From positions 1,116,001-1,180,000 of the forward strand of contig NZ_FNSM01000001.1 of the NCBI RefSeq assembly GCF_900105415.1: a stretch of DNA of 64,000 nucleotides. Direction: 5' to 3'. The DNA comes from Streptomyces sp. TLI_105 (lineage in GTDB: Bacteria > Actinomycetota > Actinomycetes > Streptomycetales > Streptomycetaceae). Under the pieces are notes generated by a model. The model was not told the DNA's origin. It did no database searches and saw only the letters and a program-made list of their open reading frames with translations. Of this stretch, positions 8,302-15,800 are shown one piece after another (the stretch's first letter is position 1; each line of letters opens with the position of its first letter). The translations under genes were made by a program, and so were the position numbers.

Positions 8302-9488
8302 GGTCGAACCTCCTCCCCCGCTCGTGGGCGCAGTGTGACCTCGAAGCGGTCGAGACCGCGGAGGGTCAGATTGCGCCTGTGGTCCGGTTCCGCGACGGCC
8401 CGTGCGTCCGGGTAGTCCCTGGCCAGGGCCCCGAGGACCGATCCGGCGAGCCGGATCGCCATGGACGCGCCCAGACAGGCATGGGCCCCGCGTCCGAACC
8501 CGAGGTGCGGGTTCGGCGCGCGGTCGAGTCGCAGTTCTGTGGGGTGGTCGAACCGCAGCGGGTCGTGGTTGGCCGCGCCCAGGAAGAGCGTGACCGGATC
8601 ACCCGCCTTGATGGTGACGCCACCCAGTTCGGTGTCGGTGACGCAGACCCGGGCGTCCGCCTGGACCGGTGCGTCGTACCGGATGAGTTCGTCCACGGCC
8701 GGGGCCGGGCTCGCCCGGAACGCGTCGAGCGCGCCGGGGGTGGTGAGGAGGGCGGCCGCGGCGTTGCCGAGGAGGCGTGAGGCGGATTCGTAGCCCGCGT
8801 GGAGGACGGCCCGCAGACTGTTCCGCAGAACCGTTTCTGCCACACCGCTGTCCGTCGCGTGCTCGGCCACGTGGGCGATGAGCCCCTCCTTGGGCGGGTC
8901 CGCGAGCCATCCGCCGGCGTACTCCGCGAGCCGGGCCCGGGCCGCGACGGCGGGCTCGTGCTTCTCGGGCCACAGCCCGGCGTCCATGCCGTCGACGACG
9001 GTACGGGACATGGGCACGAACCAGTCGAGTTCGGGCGCGGGGACACCGAGGAAGGCGGTGACGAAGCGGAGGGCGACCGGCTCGGCGAGCTCTCCGACGA
9101 AGTCGAAGGAGGGCCGCCCGGCCAGCTCGGCGAGCAGGTCCGCGATCCTGTGCTCCAGGCCGTCGTGCAGGGCCTGGCGGTCCTGGGCGCGGAAGCCGTC
9201 GAGCAGCAGGTGCCGGATGGCGGTGTGCTCCGGCGGGTCGAGGGTCTGGACGCTCAGCAGCGGTGCGGGGATGTCCTCGCCCGCGCGCCGCCAGTCGGAG
9301 GCGAAACGGTTGCTGTCGGTGAGCACCGCGAGGCAGTCGGCATGGCGGGTCAGGACCCAGGAGCCGAGCAGTTCGTGCCAGAAGACCGGCGTGGTCTCCC
9401 GCATGCGGGCATAGGCCGGGTAGGGGTTCCGCAGGTTCGACGGGCTGGCCAGATCCAGGATCGGGTCCACGGCTGCCGCTTGCTCCAC
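8298..9488 (-). CDS. cytochrome P450, putative macrocyclase of the MKYWH pentapeptide
   Basis: A 396-residue soluble bacterial class-I P450; GTG start at 9488 with GGGGGAG 9 nt upstream. Heme-ligand loop FGRGAHACLG with Cys338; K-helix ELIRYDAPV; I-helix VLHAGYESASRLLGN. The I-helix carries A-G-Y-E-S where most P450s have A-G-x-[D/E]-T, so serine replaces the usual proton-relay threonine. Cross-linking P450s often need no oxygen insertion, so relaxation here would fit, but that is inference. The gene ends in ATGA overlapping the pentapeptide start, so enzyme and substrate are coupled. Predicted role: oxidative aryl cross-linking of MKYWH in the cytoplasm, with ferredoxin supplied from elsewhere. 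No ferredoxin gene is adjacent. Confidence 0.9.
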   Translation of the reverse strand: MEQAAAVDPILDLASPSNLRNPYPAYARMRETTPVFWHELLGSWVLTRHADCLAVLTDSNRFASDWRRAGEDIPAPLLSVQTLDPPEHTAIRHLLLDGFRAQDRQALHDGLEHRIADLLAELAGRPSFDFVGELAEPVALRFVTAFLGVPAPELDWFVPMSRTVVDGMDAGLWPEKHEPAVAARARLAEYAGGWLADPPKEGLIAHVAEHATDSGVAETVLRNSLRAVLHAGYESASRLLGNAAAALLTTPGALDAFRASPAPAVDELIRYDAPVQADARVCVTDTELGGVTIKAGDPVTLFLGAANHDPLRFDHPTELRLDRAPNPHLGFGRGAHACLGASMAIRLAGSVLGALARDYPDARAVAEPDHRRNLTLRGLDRFEVTLRPRAGEEVRP

Positions 9489-9725
9489 GAAACGTCTCCC
9501 CCTGTGCGTCGGGCCTGGTTGAGGCCTTGACTGCTTACCGAGTTGAGCGCACGAGACGCCGGATCACCGGTGGGTGGAACGCCTCGCTGGTGCTTCACCG
9601 ACAGTTCGCCGGTGCTTCCCCGTACATCATCCGAGCCGAGCGCCGGTGACGCTACCACGCAACTGGGGTGGCTGGTATGACTACCTGCCTCAGATCTTTC
9701 ACAAAGCTTCGGGGAGTTACGGAAG
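9489..9725. promoter_or_regulatory. divergent promoter region between the two P450 genes
   Basis: A 237-bp gap between divergent P450 genes must hold both promoters. It is more AT-rich than its surroundings near 9680-9720 (TTTCACAAAGCTTC). A TTGACT at about 9528 on the plus strand could be a -35 box, but I see no matching -10 at the right spacing. No operator-like palindrome was found. I looked here for a second mini-ORF in front of the second P450 and saw no convincing one. Confidence 0.4.
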
Positions 9726-10952
9726 ATGACCGGCCAAGACCAGACAATCGTTCACGATGTCCCGGTAAACGTTGCTCAACAGCCCAACCCCTACCCGCTC
9801 TTCGAACGCATCCGTGAGCACGGAGTCGTCCAGCGCGTCCGGCTGAATCCCACTCTTGAAGTCTGGATGGTCACCGGCTACGACGAGGCGGTGGCCGCGC
9901 TCACCGACCCCCGCCTCAGCAGCAGCCCCGTCGGGGTCAACGGCCTCGAGGAGGAGATGGCCCACCAGGAGCGCACCAACGTCCTGATGGCCAGCATGCT
10001 CGTGGCCAACGGGGAGGACCACACGCGGCTGCGCAACCTCGTCTCGAAGGCCTTCACCTTCCGCCGCGTGGAGGCGCTCGCGCCCCGCGTCCAGGCGCAC
10101 ACCGACGCCTTCCTCGACGCGATCGCGCAGCGCGGATCCGCCGATCTGGTCTCGGAGTTCGCGCTGCCGCTGCCGATGGCCGTGCTCAGCGAGCTCATCG
10201 GCATCCCGGCCGAGGGGCAGCCGGACTTCGCCCGCCTCGCGGTCGGCCTGATCATGCCGCCCAACACCCCGGAGCGGCTCGCCAAGGGGGCGCGGGCCCG
10301 CGCCGAACTCACCGAGTTCTTCGAGCCGTTGATCGCCGCGCGCAAGGCGGACCCGAAGGACGACCTGCTGAGCGCGCTCTGCGCCGCGCAGGCCGAGGAG
10401 AAGATCAGCGACCGCGAGCTGACGGCCATGGCCATCCTGCTCACGCTCGCCGGCCACGAGACCACGGCGAGCCTCATCGCGAACGGCGTCCACGCCCTCC
10501 TGCGCCACCCGGAGCAGTTCGCCGCGCTGCGCGACGACCCCTCGCTGCTGCCCGGCGCGATCGAGGAACTCCTGCGCTACGAGGGGCCGGTGAGCCGGGG
10601 CGTCGCACGCTTCACGGTCGACGCGTACGAGATCGGCGGGGTCACCGTCCCGCCCGGCGAGATGATCATCATCGGCCTCGCCGCGGCCAACCGCGACCCC
10701 GCGCGCTACGACCGTCCCGACATCCTCGACGTGGCCCGTCGCGAGGTGCCGCAACAGCTCGCTTTCGGCCATGGTGTGCACTTCTGCCTGGGCGCTCCGC
10801 TGGCCCGCGCCGAGGCCAGGATCGCCATCGGCACCCTGCTGCGGCGCTTCCCCGACCTGCGGCTCGCGGACCCGGACGCGGACCTGAGCCGGCGCGAGGG
10901 CATCCTGCGCGGCATGGCGACGCTGCCCGTGACCTTCACCCCGCAGGCGTGA
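9726..10952 (+). CDS. cytochrome P450 (CYP105/107-like)
   Basis: A 408-residue P450 with canonical features: NPYPLFERIREHG near the N-terminus, I-helix LAGHETTASLIANG, K-helix ELLRYEGPVSRGVAR and heme loop FGHGVHFCLG with Cys354. The ATG at 9726 follows GGGGAG and GGAAG. It is divergent from the pentapeptide P450 and sits 11 bp upstream of a methyltransferase gene, so the pair forms an operon. It may hydroxylate or further oxidise the cyclic pentapeptide product, or act on an unrelated substrate; the sequence does not decide. Unlike the minus-strand P450 it keeps the full acid-threonine pair of a standard monooxygenase. Confidence 0.92.
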   Translation: MTGQDQTIVHDVPVNVAQQPNPYPLFERIREHGVVQRVRLNPTLEVWMVTGYDEAVAALTDPRLSSSPVGVNGLEEEMAHQERTNVLMASMLVANGEDHTRLRNLVSKAFTFRRVEALAPRVQAHTDAFLDAIAQRGSADLVSEFALPLPMAVLSELIGIPAEGQPDFARLAVGLIMPPNTPERLAKGARARAELTEFFEPLIAARKADPKDDLLSALCAAQAEEKISDRELTAMAILLTLAGHETTASLIANGVHALLRHPEQFAALRDDPSLLPGAIEELLRYEGPVSRGVARFTVDAYEIGGVTVPPGEMIIIGLAAANRDPARYDRPDILDVARREVPQQLAFGHGVHFCLGAPLARAEARIAIGTLLRRFPDLRLADPDADLSRREGILRGMATLPVTFTPQA

Positions 10953-10963
10953 GGGGCAGGGCG

Positions 10964-11719
10964 GTGAAGGCGGCGGAGTTCGACGAGATCGCTCCGGGAT
11001 ACGACGAGTCGCGCGGCGGTACGGCGCGTGCCGCCGGTTTCGCGGAGCAGCTGGCGCCGCTGCTCGACCCGGCGCGCCCGGTGCTCGACATCGGCGTCGG
11101 GACGGGCATCGTGGCGGCCGAACTGACGGCGCGCGGGCACACCGTGCACGGCGTCGACCTCTCCCCCGGGATGCTCGCCCGGGCGAAGGCCCGGCTCGGC
11201 GCGCGGGTGGCGGTGGGCGACGCCTGCCGGCTGCCCGTGCGGAGCGGCTCGGTGGACCAGGCGGTCTCGACCTGGCTGCTGCACGCGGGCCCGGACAACC
11301 GGGCCGTCCTGGCCGAGGTCGCGCGGGTGCTGCGGCCGGGTGGGCGCTATCTGGTGATACCGGCGGGCGGGACGCGTCCGACGGACGACATCGGGGTCCT
11401 CGTCGGGGAGTTGGAGGACCGCCTCGACCCGGAGGGCAGCCGCCGCGACGGCCCGGAACGGCTGGCGCCGATCGGCGCGGCGCACGGCCTCGTCTACGAG
11501 GGGACGGCGTCGGAGCGCCCCACGTCCTTCCCGGTGTCGCCGCGGGCGATGGCCGAGTCGCTGACGCGCGGTCTGTTCACCGGAGCCTGGGCGGTGGGCG
11601 GCGACGCGACCCGCCTGGTCGACGAGACCAGAGCCCGCCTGCTCGCCCTGCCCGACCCGGACGTCCCCCGGGTCAGGAAGACGGCGGACGTCGTCCTGGT
11701 CTTCAGCCGACGGACCTGA
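10964..11719 (+). CDS. class I SAM-dependent methyltransferase
   Basis: About 251 residues. I chose GTG 10964 because GAGGGGCAGGGCG precedes it; the GTG at 10949 overlaps the P450 stop as GTGA but lacks a ribosome site. SAM-binding motif I is VLDIGVGTGIVAAEL, motif II GVDLSPGMLARAKARL, motif III around LAEVARVLRPGGRYLVI. This is the methyltransferase-11/25 fold used for small-molecule N-, O- or C-methylation. It follows the second P450 by 11 bp and is probably co-transcribed. The cittilin RiPP pathway also pairs a P450 with a methyltransferase, which makes a tailoring role on the pentapeptide product plausible but unproven. Confidence 0.85.
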   Translation: MKAAEFDEIAPGYDESRGGTARAAGFAEQLAPLLDPARPVLDIGVGTGIVAAELTARGHTVHGVDLSPGMLARAKARLGARVAVGDACRLPVRSGSVDQAVSTWLLHAGPDNRAVLAEVARVLRPGGRYLVIPAGGTRPTDDIGVLVGELEDRLDPEGSRRDGPERLAPIGAAHGLVYEGTASERPTSFPVSPRAMAESLTRGLFTGAWAVGGDATRLVDETRARLLALPDPDVPRVRKTADVVLVFSRRT

Positions 11720-11747
11720 GGGGGCGTCGCGAGCCAGGCGGGACTTT

Positions 11748-11773
11748 CCGGACACCCCCTGGGGCGCGTCCGG
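11748..11773 (+). terminator. hairpin after the P450-methyltransferase pair
   Basis: CCGGAC (11748-11753) pairs with GTCCGG (11768-11773), and inner CCCC/GGGG extend the stem with bulges. It lies 29 bp after the methyltransferase stop. The sequence after it (CGGATCTTGTG) has only two consecutive T residues. Confidence 0.4.
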
Positions 11774-11809
11774 CGGATCTTGTGACTTCGCGGGTTCTGT
11801 CTCGTTGGC

Positions 11810-12019
11810 ATGCGCCTGGGGCGGGGAGATCTTCCGAACGTGGAGTGGGTCCGGATGAAGCCGCGTCTACCGAAGTCCGGGCAGCGTGGGGGCCATTGGG
11901 CCAGTCATCGCGGGATCGTCAACGGGCAGAGGGGGGAGCTCCGTCGCCTCGCCGACAGGCTGATGAACATGAACTGGAGGATGGACACTCCGGTGGGGAC
12001 CCCGCTCTGGGCGGCCTGA
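11810..12019 (+). pseudogene. short ORF, possible remnant of an IS5-type transposase
   Basis: A 69-codon frame containing KPRLPKSGQRGGHWASHRG and then IVNG. This resembles the N-terminal GGxWxDHRxVINGI motif of IS5-family transposases. After about 12 residues the similarity is lost (QRGELRRLADRLMNMNW). There are no inverted repeats around it and no catalytic DDE residues. It may equally be a chance frame. The rest of 11774-12037 shows nothing I can name. Confidence 0.2.
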
Positions 12020-12037
12020 TCAAGGGTGGCGTTCAAC

Positions 12038-12073
12038 GCGGGCACCAGCCGCGGATCGGCGGCTGGTGCCCGC
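12038..12073 (-). terminator. perfect 15-bp hairpin
   Basis: GCGGGCACCAGCCGC (12038-12052) and its exact complement (12059-12073) with a 6-nt loop. It begins 4 bp beyond the SnoaL-gene stop on the minus strand, so it is that gene's terminator. No T-tract. Confidence 0.65.
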
Positions 12074-12077
12074 TTCG

Positions 12078-12527
12078 TCAACGGCAGCCCGTGTCTTCGC
12101 GCCGAGCAGCCGTGGCTTGGTTCGCAGGCGCCAGCACGGGGCTGTTGTGATAGGCGGCGATCAGCCACTGGCCGTTCCGCTTCTCGAAGACCCAGGTCGC
12201 GTTCACCTTCCGCGGGTCCGGAACCTCGGTCTCGCCGGCGAACAGGATGCCGGATTCGCTGACGACGATCGCGCCGTCCTTGCCGAGGAAGCGGATGCTG
12301 AGCTGCTTGTTGTAGGTCGAGCTGCCCTTGAGCGGTCCCTCGAAGGCCAGGGCCATGTTCTGCCGGATCACGTCACGACCGTCGCGGAGCGATCCGGTCA
12401 TGATGGCGGTCGCGTCCGCGGTGTAGTCGGCGACCATGGCGTCGGCGTCGCCCGCCTCCCATGCCTTGTAGGAGTCGACCAGCACGGCCTTGATCGCGGC
12501 CTCGTCTTCCGCACGACTGACTGACAT
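12078..12527 (-). CDS. SnoaL-like / SgcJ-EcaC family protein
   Basis: A 149-residue protein from the ATG at 12527 (MSVSRAEDEAAIKAVLVD, preceded by GGGGAGAA); upstream in-frame codons lack a ribosome site. The cystatin-like NTF2 fold is evident from the pattern YKAWEAGDADAMVADYTADA, then RDGRDVIRQNMALAF and ATWVFEKRNGQWLIAAYHNS. This is the SgcJ/EcaC (DUF4440-like) family, whose roles range from small-molecule binding to unknown enzymes. The neighbouring ECF sigma factor also ends in a SnoaL domain; both genes run on the minus strand with a 189-bp gap between them. Confidence 0.85.
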   Translation of the reverse strand: MSVSRAEDEAAIKAVLVDSYKAWEAGDADAMVADYTADATAIMTGSLRDGRDVIRQNMALAFEGPLKGSSTYNKQLSIRFLGKDGAIVVSESGILFAGETEVPDPRKVNATWVFEKRNGQWLIAAYHNSPVLAPANQATAARREDTGCR

Positions 12528-12716
12528 CGGGTTCTCCCCTGTGAGCGGTTCGTCCGGGGTGTTCCGGCGAACTCGGCAGTACATACCGGCGGTGGGGTCG
12601 GAACTCATCGCGCCCGCGGGCAAAAAATGTCGAGGTGTGCGGGACGGAGACCTGCCGCACTGCCGGAGACCCCCGCCGTGCCCCCTGCTGCTCGAACCGT
12701 CGTCCCCCTCACCTGG

Positions 12717-13715
12717 CTACATACGACCCCCGACGCCGGTGAGTCCCTGGTCGTCGAGTCCGGTGGCCAGACCGAAGGACGCGAAGACCTCGGAACCCTG
12801 GAACACCGAGTTCCGGCTGATGCCCTCGGCAGTGACGGTGAAGATCTGGAGCGTGTGCAGCCGGTATCCGCCACCGACGCGCTGGTAGGCGGCGAAGCCG
12901 GGCTGGCCGTTGGCCGCGACCGCCTTCAGACGCCAGTCCGTTCCGAGCGCCCCGAAGACCCATTCCATGAACAGGCCGTAGTTGCCGCGGCCGACGAACC
13001 AGTTGAGCACCGGCGGCATCTCCATGAGCACGTCCTCGGTGAGCAGCCGCTTGAGACCCTCGACGTCGGCGTGCTCGAACGCCTTCATGTAGCGCTCGAC
13101 CCAGGCGCGCTGTTCTGCTGCGGACGGCTCGCTGAGACCCTCCTGCCGGACCCCGACCTCCTTCACCCGAGTACGCGCCCGCTGCAGGGAACTGTTCACC
13201 GATGCGGCGGTGGTGCCGAGGATTTCCGCCGCCTCGGACGCGGAGAAGCGCAGCACGTCACGCAGGATCAGCGCACCGCGCTGACGCGCCGACAGGTGCT
13301 GCAGGGCGGCGGCGAACGCCAAGCGCAGGGTGCTGCGGTCGATCACGGCCCCAGCCGGATCGCCGGCGTCCAGCAACGAGTCCGGCAAGGGCTGGAGCCA
13401 GGCGGCGCTCTCTCCCTGGACGAGCGGCCCGAGCGGGTCCGACGCGGCCACCAGCCCCGACGGCAGCGGTCGGCGGCCGCGAGCCTCCAAGGCGGTCAGG
13501 CAGGCGTTCGTCGCGATCCGGTAGAGCCAGGTGCGCAGTGAGCTGCGAGTGTCGTCGTACTGTTCCCGCGCCCGCCACGCCCTCAGGTACGTGTCCTGAA
13601 CCAAGTCCTCGGCATCGTGAGCCGAGCCGAGCATCCGGTAGCAATACGCCAGCAGCTCCGTTCGGAACGGTTCGACCAGCCGATCGAAGCCTTCTTCTCC
13701 TGCCGTCACGCCCAC
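12717..13715 (-). CDS. ECF RNA polymerase sigma factor with C-terminal SnoaL-like domain (TIGR02960/SigG-type)
   Basis: About 332 residues from GTG 13715. Region 2 is clear (FRTELLAYCYRMLGSAHDAE, then DLVQDTYLRAWRA), and region 4 follows (LSARQRGALILRDVLRFSAS, EAAEILGTTAASVNSSLQRA). Residues about 205-320 are a SnoaL-like domain (RYMKAFEHADVEGLKRLLTE, VLNWFVGRGNYGLFMEW). This fusion is typical of actinobacterial SigG/SigJ-like ECF groups, where the tail modulates activity instead of a separate anti-sigma factor; no anti-sigma gene is next to it. The longer open frame upstream (to 13901) has poor codon bias and was excluded. A second GTG at 13709 is also possible. Confidence 0.85.
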   Translation of the reverse strand: MGVTAGEEGFDRLVEPFRTELLAYCYRMLGSAHDAEDLVQDTYLRAWRAREQYDDTRSSLRTWLYRIATNACLTALEARGRRPLPSGLVAASDPLGPLVQGESAAWLQPLPDSLLDAGDPAGAVIDRSTLRLAFAAALQHLSARQRGALILRDVLRFSASEAAEILGTTAASVNSSLQRARTRVKEVGVRQEGLSEPSAAEQRAWVERYMKAFEHADVEGLKRLLTEDVLMEMPPVLNWFVGRGNYGLFMEWVFGALGTDWRLKAVAANGQPGFAAYQRVGGGYRLHTLQIFTVTAEGISRNSVFQGSEVFASFGLATGLDDQGLTGVGGRM

Positions 13716-14088
13716 GCCCCGTTCTCTGCTCCTGCCCAGACCACCGTATCCGGAGGCAGCGACACCCACGGCGGGTTCCCAGGCGCGGGTTTCGTCCGGC
13801 TGGACCTCGATGCGGCCACCGTCGTACCCGGCTGCTGCCTGGTCGTACTCCCTCCTGGAGCGCTCGCTTCGTTGACGGCACCCCCCTCTACACCCCTCCA
13901 CGATCCTGCGCGGAGCAGCACTGGGAGGTGTGCGCGCCGGGACCGGCGGCTCCTGATCCGGGCGGGGTCAGGTGTGGTGCCGCTGGTGTCCTGACCCGCA
14001 CCGACCTGTGCGCCGCACGCGTGGTGCGGGTCCAGGCGCGGAAACCTGGGCCCGGCAAGGGGCATCGCCCAGCAGAGTGCGGGGCCCG
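13716..14088. other. non-coding gap upstream of the sigma factor gene
   Basis: No reading frame with good codon bias lies here. It must contain the sigma factor promoter (minus strand) and the end of the opcA transcript. A 10-bp inverted repeat, GACCCGCACC (13993-14002) with GGTGCGGGTC (14033-14042), encloses 30 nt and may be a weak terminator for opcA. Confidence 0.35.
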
Positions 14089-15000
14089 TCAGGCGCGTCC
14101 GCGTAGCGCCGCCGCGTAGGCCTCGTCCGGGTCGAGGCGGCGGAGTTCCTCGGCGATCAGTTCCGCGGTGGTCCGGACCTTCAGGGCGAGGACCCTGCTG
14201 GGCTGGCCGGGGATGGCGAGGCGTGCGACCGGTCCCTCGGGCCGGTCGATGCGGATCTCTCCGTCGGGGGTGCCCATGCGGACGGCCGTGACGACGGGGC
14301 CGTCGGTGACGACCCGGTCGACGGGGACGTCGAGCCGGACCTCGAACCAGCGGGCCAGGAGTTCGGCGCTGGGGTTCTCCGCCTCGCTCTCGACGGCGGC
14401 GGAGGTGATGGTGAGCGGTGCCTGGTCCAGGGCGGCGGCCAGCATCGAACGCCACGGGGTGAGCCGGGTCCAGGCGAGGTCGGTGTCGCCGGGGGCGTAC
14501 GAGGCGGCGCGCTTCTCCAGTGCGGTGAGGGGGTCCTCGACCGCGTACATGTCGGTGATGCGGCGCTGCGCGAGCGAGCCCAGCGGATCCCGGGAGGGCA
14601 CTTCGGGGGCGTCGACGGGCCACCAGACGACGACGGGCGCGTCCGGCAGGAGCAGCGGCAGGACCACGGAGTCGGCGCGGGCGCCGACTTCGCCGTACAG
14701 CCGGAGCAGGACCGTCTCGCCCGAGCCGGCGTCGGTGCCGAGCCGGACCTCGGCGTCGAGCCGGGTCTCGTACCGCTCGCGGGGGGTGCGGGCGTGGCGC
14801 TTGATGACGACGAGGGTGCGGGAGGGGTGTTCCCGCGAGGCCTCGTTGGCCGCCTTGACGGAGTCGTACGCGTTCTCCTCGTCGGTGACGACGACGAGGG
14901 TGAGCACGGCGCCGACGGCGGGGGTGCCGACGGCCCTGCGACCCTGCAGGATCGCTTTGTTGATCTTGCTGGAGTCGGTGTCCGTCAGATCGATCTTCAT
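14089..15000 (-). CDS. opcA: glucose-6-phosphate dehydrogenase assembly protein OpcA
   Basis: A 303-residue protein (MKIDLTDTDSSKINKAILQG at the N-terminus, then TLVVVTDEENAYDSV, VLPLLLPDAPVVVWWP, LAWTRLTPWRSMLAAALDQ). These match OpcA, which is needed for assembly and activity of G6PDH in cyanobacteria and actinobacteria. In Streptomyces opcA normally sits between zwf and pgl in a pentose-phosphate operon; here it stands alone with a DoxX gene upstream and a sigma factor gene downstream. It is probably a second copy, or an unlinked one. The whole frame is intact with normal codon use, so it is not a decayed gene. Confidence 0.92.
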   Translation of the reverse strand: MKIDLTDTDSSKINKAILQGRRAVGTPAVGAVLTLVVVTDEENAYDSVKAANEASREHPSRTLVVIKRHARTPRERYETRLDAEVRLGTDAGSGETVLLRLYGEVGARADSVVLPLLLPDAPVVVWWPVDAPEVPSRDPLGSLAQRRITDMYAVEDPLTALEKRAASYAPGDTDLAWTRLTPWRSMLAAALDQAPLTITSAAVESEAENPSAELLARWFEVRLDVPVDRVVTDGPVVTAVRMGTPDGEIRIDRPEGPVARLAIPGQPSRVLALKVRTTAELIAEELRRLDPDEAYAAALRGRA

Positions 15001-15083
15001 GTGCGGCGCCCGTCCCTTCCTTCTGCGGCGAGCCTAACCCTCCCGCGCGGCGGACGCGTGCGGGTCCCCCTGCGGAAGTCGCC

Positions 15084-15629
15084 CTACGCCGACTCGGGTT
15101 CCACGTCGGGGGCCGGTTCGGGGGACGCCTGTTCCTGGGCGCGGCGGCCGACGACGGCCGCGGCGGCGATCGCCGTGCCGAGGAAGGCGGCGGCCACCAC
15201 CCACGGGCGGTCGAGGACGTGTCCGGTGACGTGGTCCAGGGAGTAGCGTCCGGCGCCGGTGATGCCGATCCCTGCGGCCGTGAAGCCGAGGAAGGCCGGG
15301 TACTCGTAGCCTCCGCCCTGGGCGAAGAAGCCGGCGGGGGCGTGGACGGCGACGGCTCCGGCCATGGCCCCCGCCGCGGCGGCTCCGGCGGCCGGGGTGG
15401 CGAGGCCGAGCGCGAGGAGGACTCCGCCGCCCGCCTCGCCGAGACCGGCGGCGATCGCGCTCTCGCGGCCCGGGTTGAAGCCCATGGCCTCCATCGCCTT
15501 GGTGGTGCCTTCGAGGCCGCCGCCCCCGAACCAGCCGAGGAGTTTCTGTGTGCCGTGCGCGGCGAGCACGGCACCGGTGCCGACTCTCAGCACGAGCAGT
15601 CCGAGATCGCGTCGATTGGGGTGGCCCAT
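15084..15629 (-). CDS. DoxX-family membrane protein
   Basis: A 181-residue protein from the ATG at 15629 (MGHPNRRDLGLLVLRVGTGA). DoxX signature features are LRVGTGAVLAAHGTQKLLGW and the FNPG..SA..AGLGEAGGG motif. Four transmembrane segments are visible, the last at DRPWVVAAAFLGTAIAAAAV. DoxX proteins are poorly understood integral membrane proteins linked in mycobacteria to thiol and oxidative stress. The acidic, alanine/proline-rich C-terminal tail (EQASPEPAPDVEPESA) is cytoplasmic. Head-to-head with the M20 peptidase gene. Confidence 0.85.
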   Translation of the reverse strand: MGHPNRRDLGLLVLRVGTGAVLAAHGTQKLLGWFGGGGLEGTTKAMEAMGFNPGRESAIAAGLGEAGGGVLLALGLATPAAGAAAAGAMAGAVAVHAPAGFFAQGGGYEYPAFLGFTAAGIGITGAGRYSLDHVTGHVLDRPWVVAAAFLGTAIAAAAVVGRRAQEQASPEPAPDVEPESA

Positions 15630-15800
15630 GGGGTTCTCCAGGTGCGGGAGGCGGACGCGTACGCCCTCCACTCTCGTCCCGATCACCTCCCCTCGCCCTC
15701 CGGGACCCACTCGGAATGGGCCACTCGAGTCATGTTTTGCGGCTCTTGACCACTGTTGCTTGACTGGGTGGGCTTTCGTCCCCGAGGGAAGTGGGTACGC

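Noticed and set aside
9677..9900. ATG at 9677 (MTTCLRSFTK...) as a second mini-precursor before the plus-strand P450
   Set aside because: No stop follows within a short distance; the frame runs into the P450 gene out of phase, and no ribosome site or MxYxH-like pattern is present.
11905..12168. 87-aa minus-strand ORF
   Set aside because: It overlaps the strong hairpin at 12038-12073 and the SnoaL gene end, has poor codon bias and shows no protein-like motif.
12717..13901. Longer start (13901) for the ECF sigma factor
   Set aside because: The extra 62 residues are low complexity without sigma features, and a GTG nearer region 2 has an AGGAG upstream.
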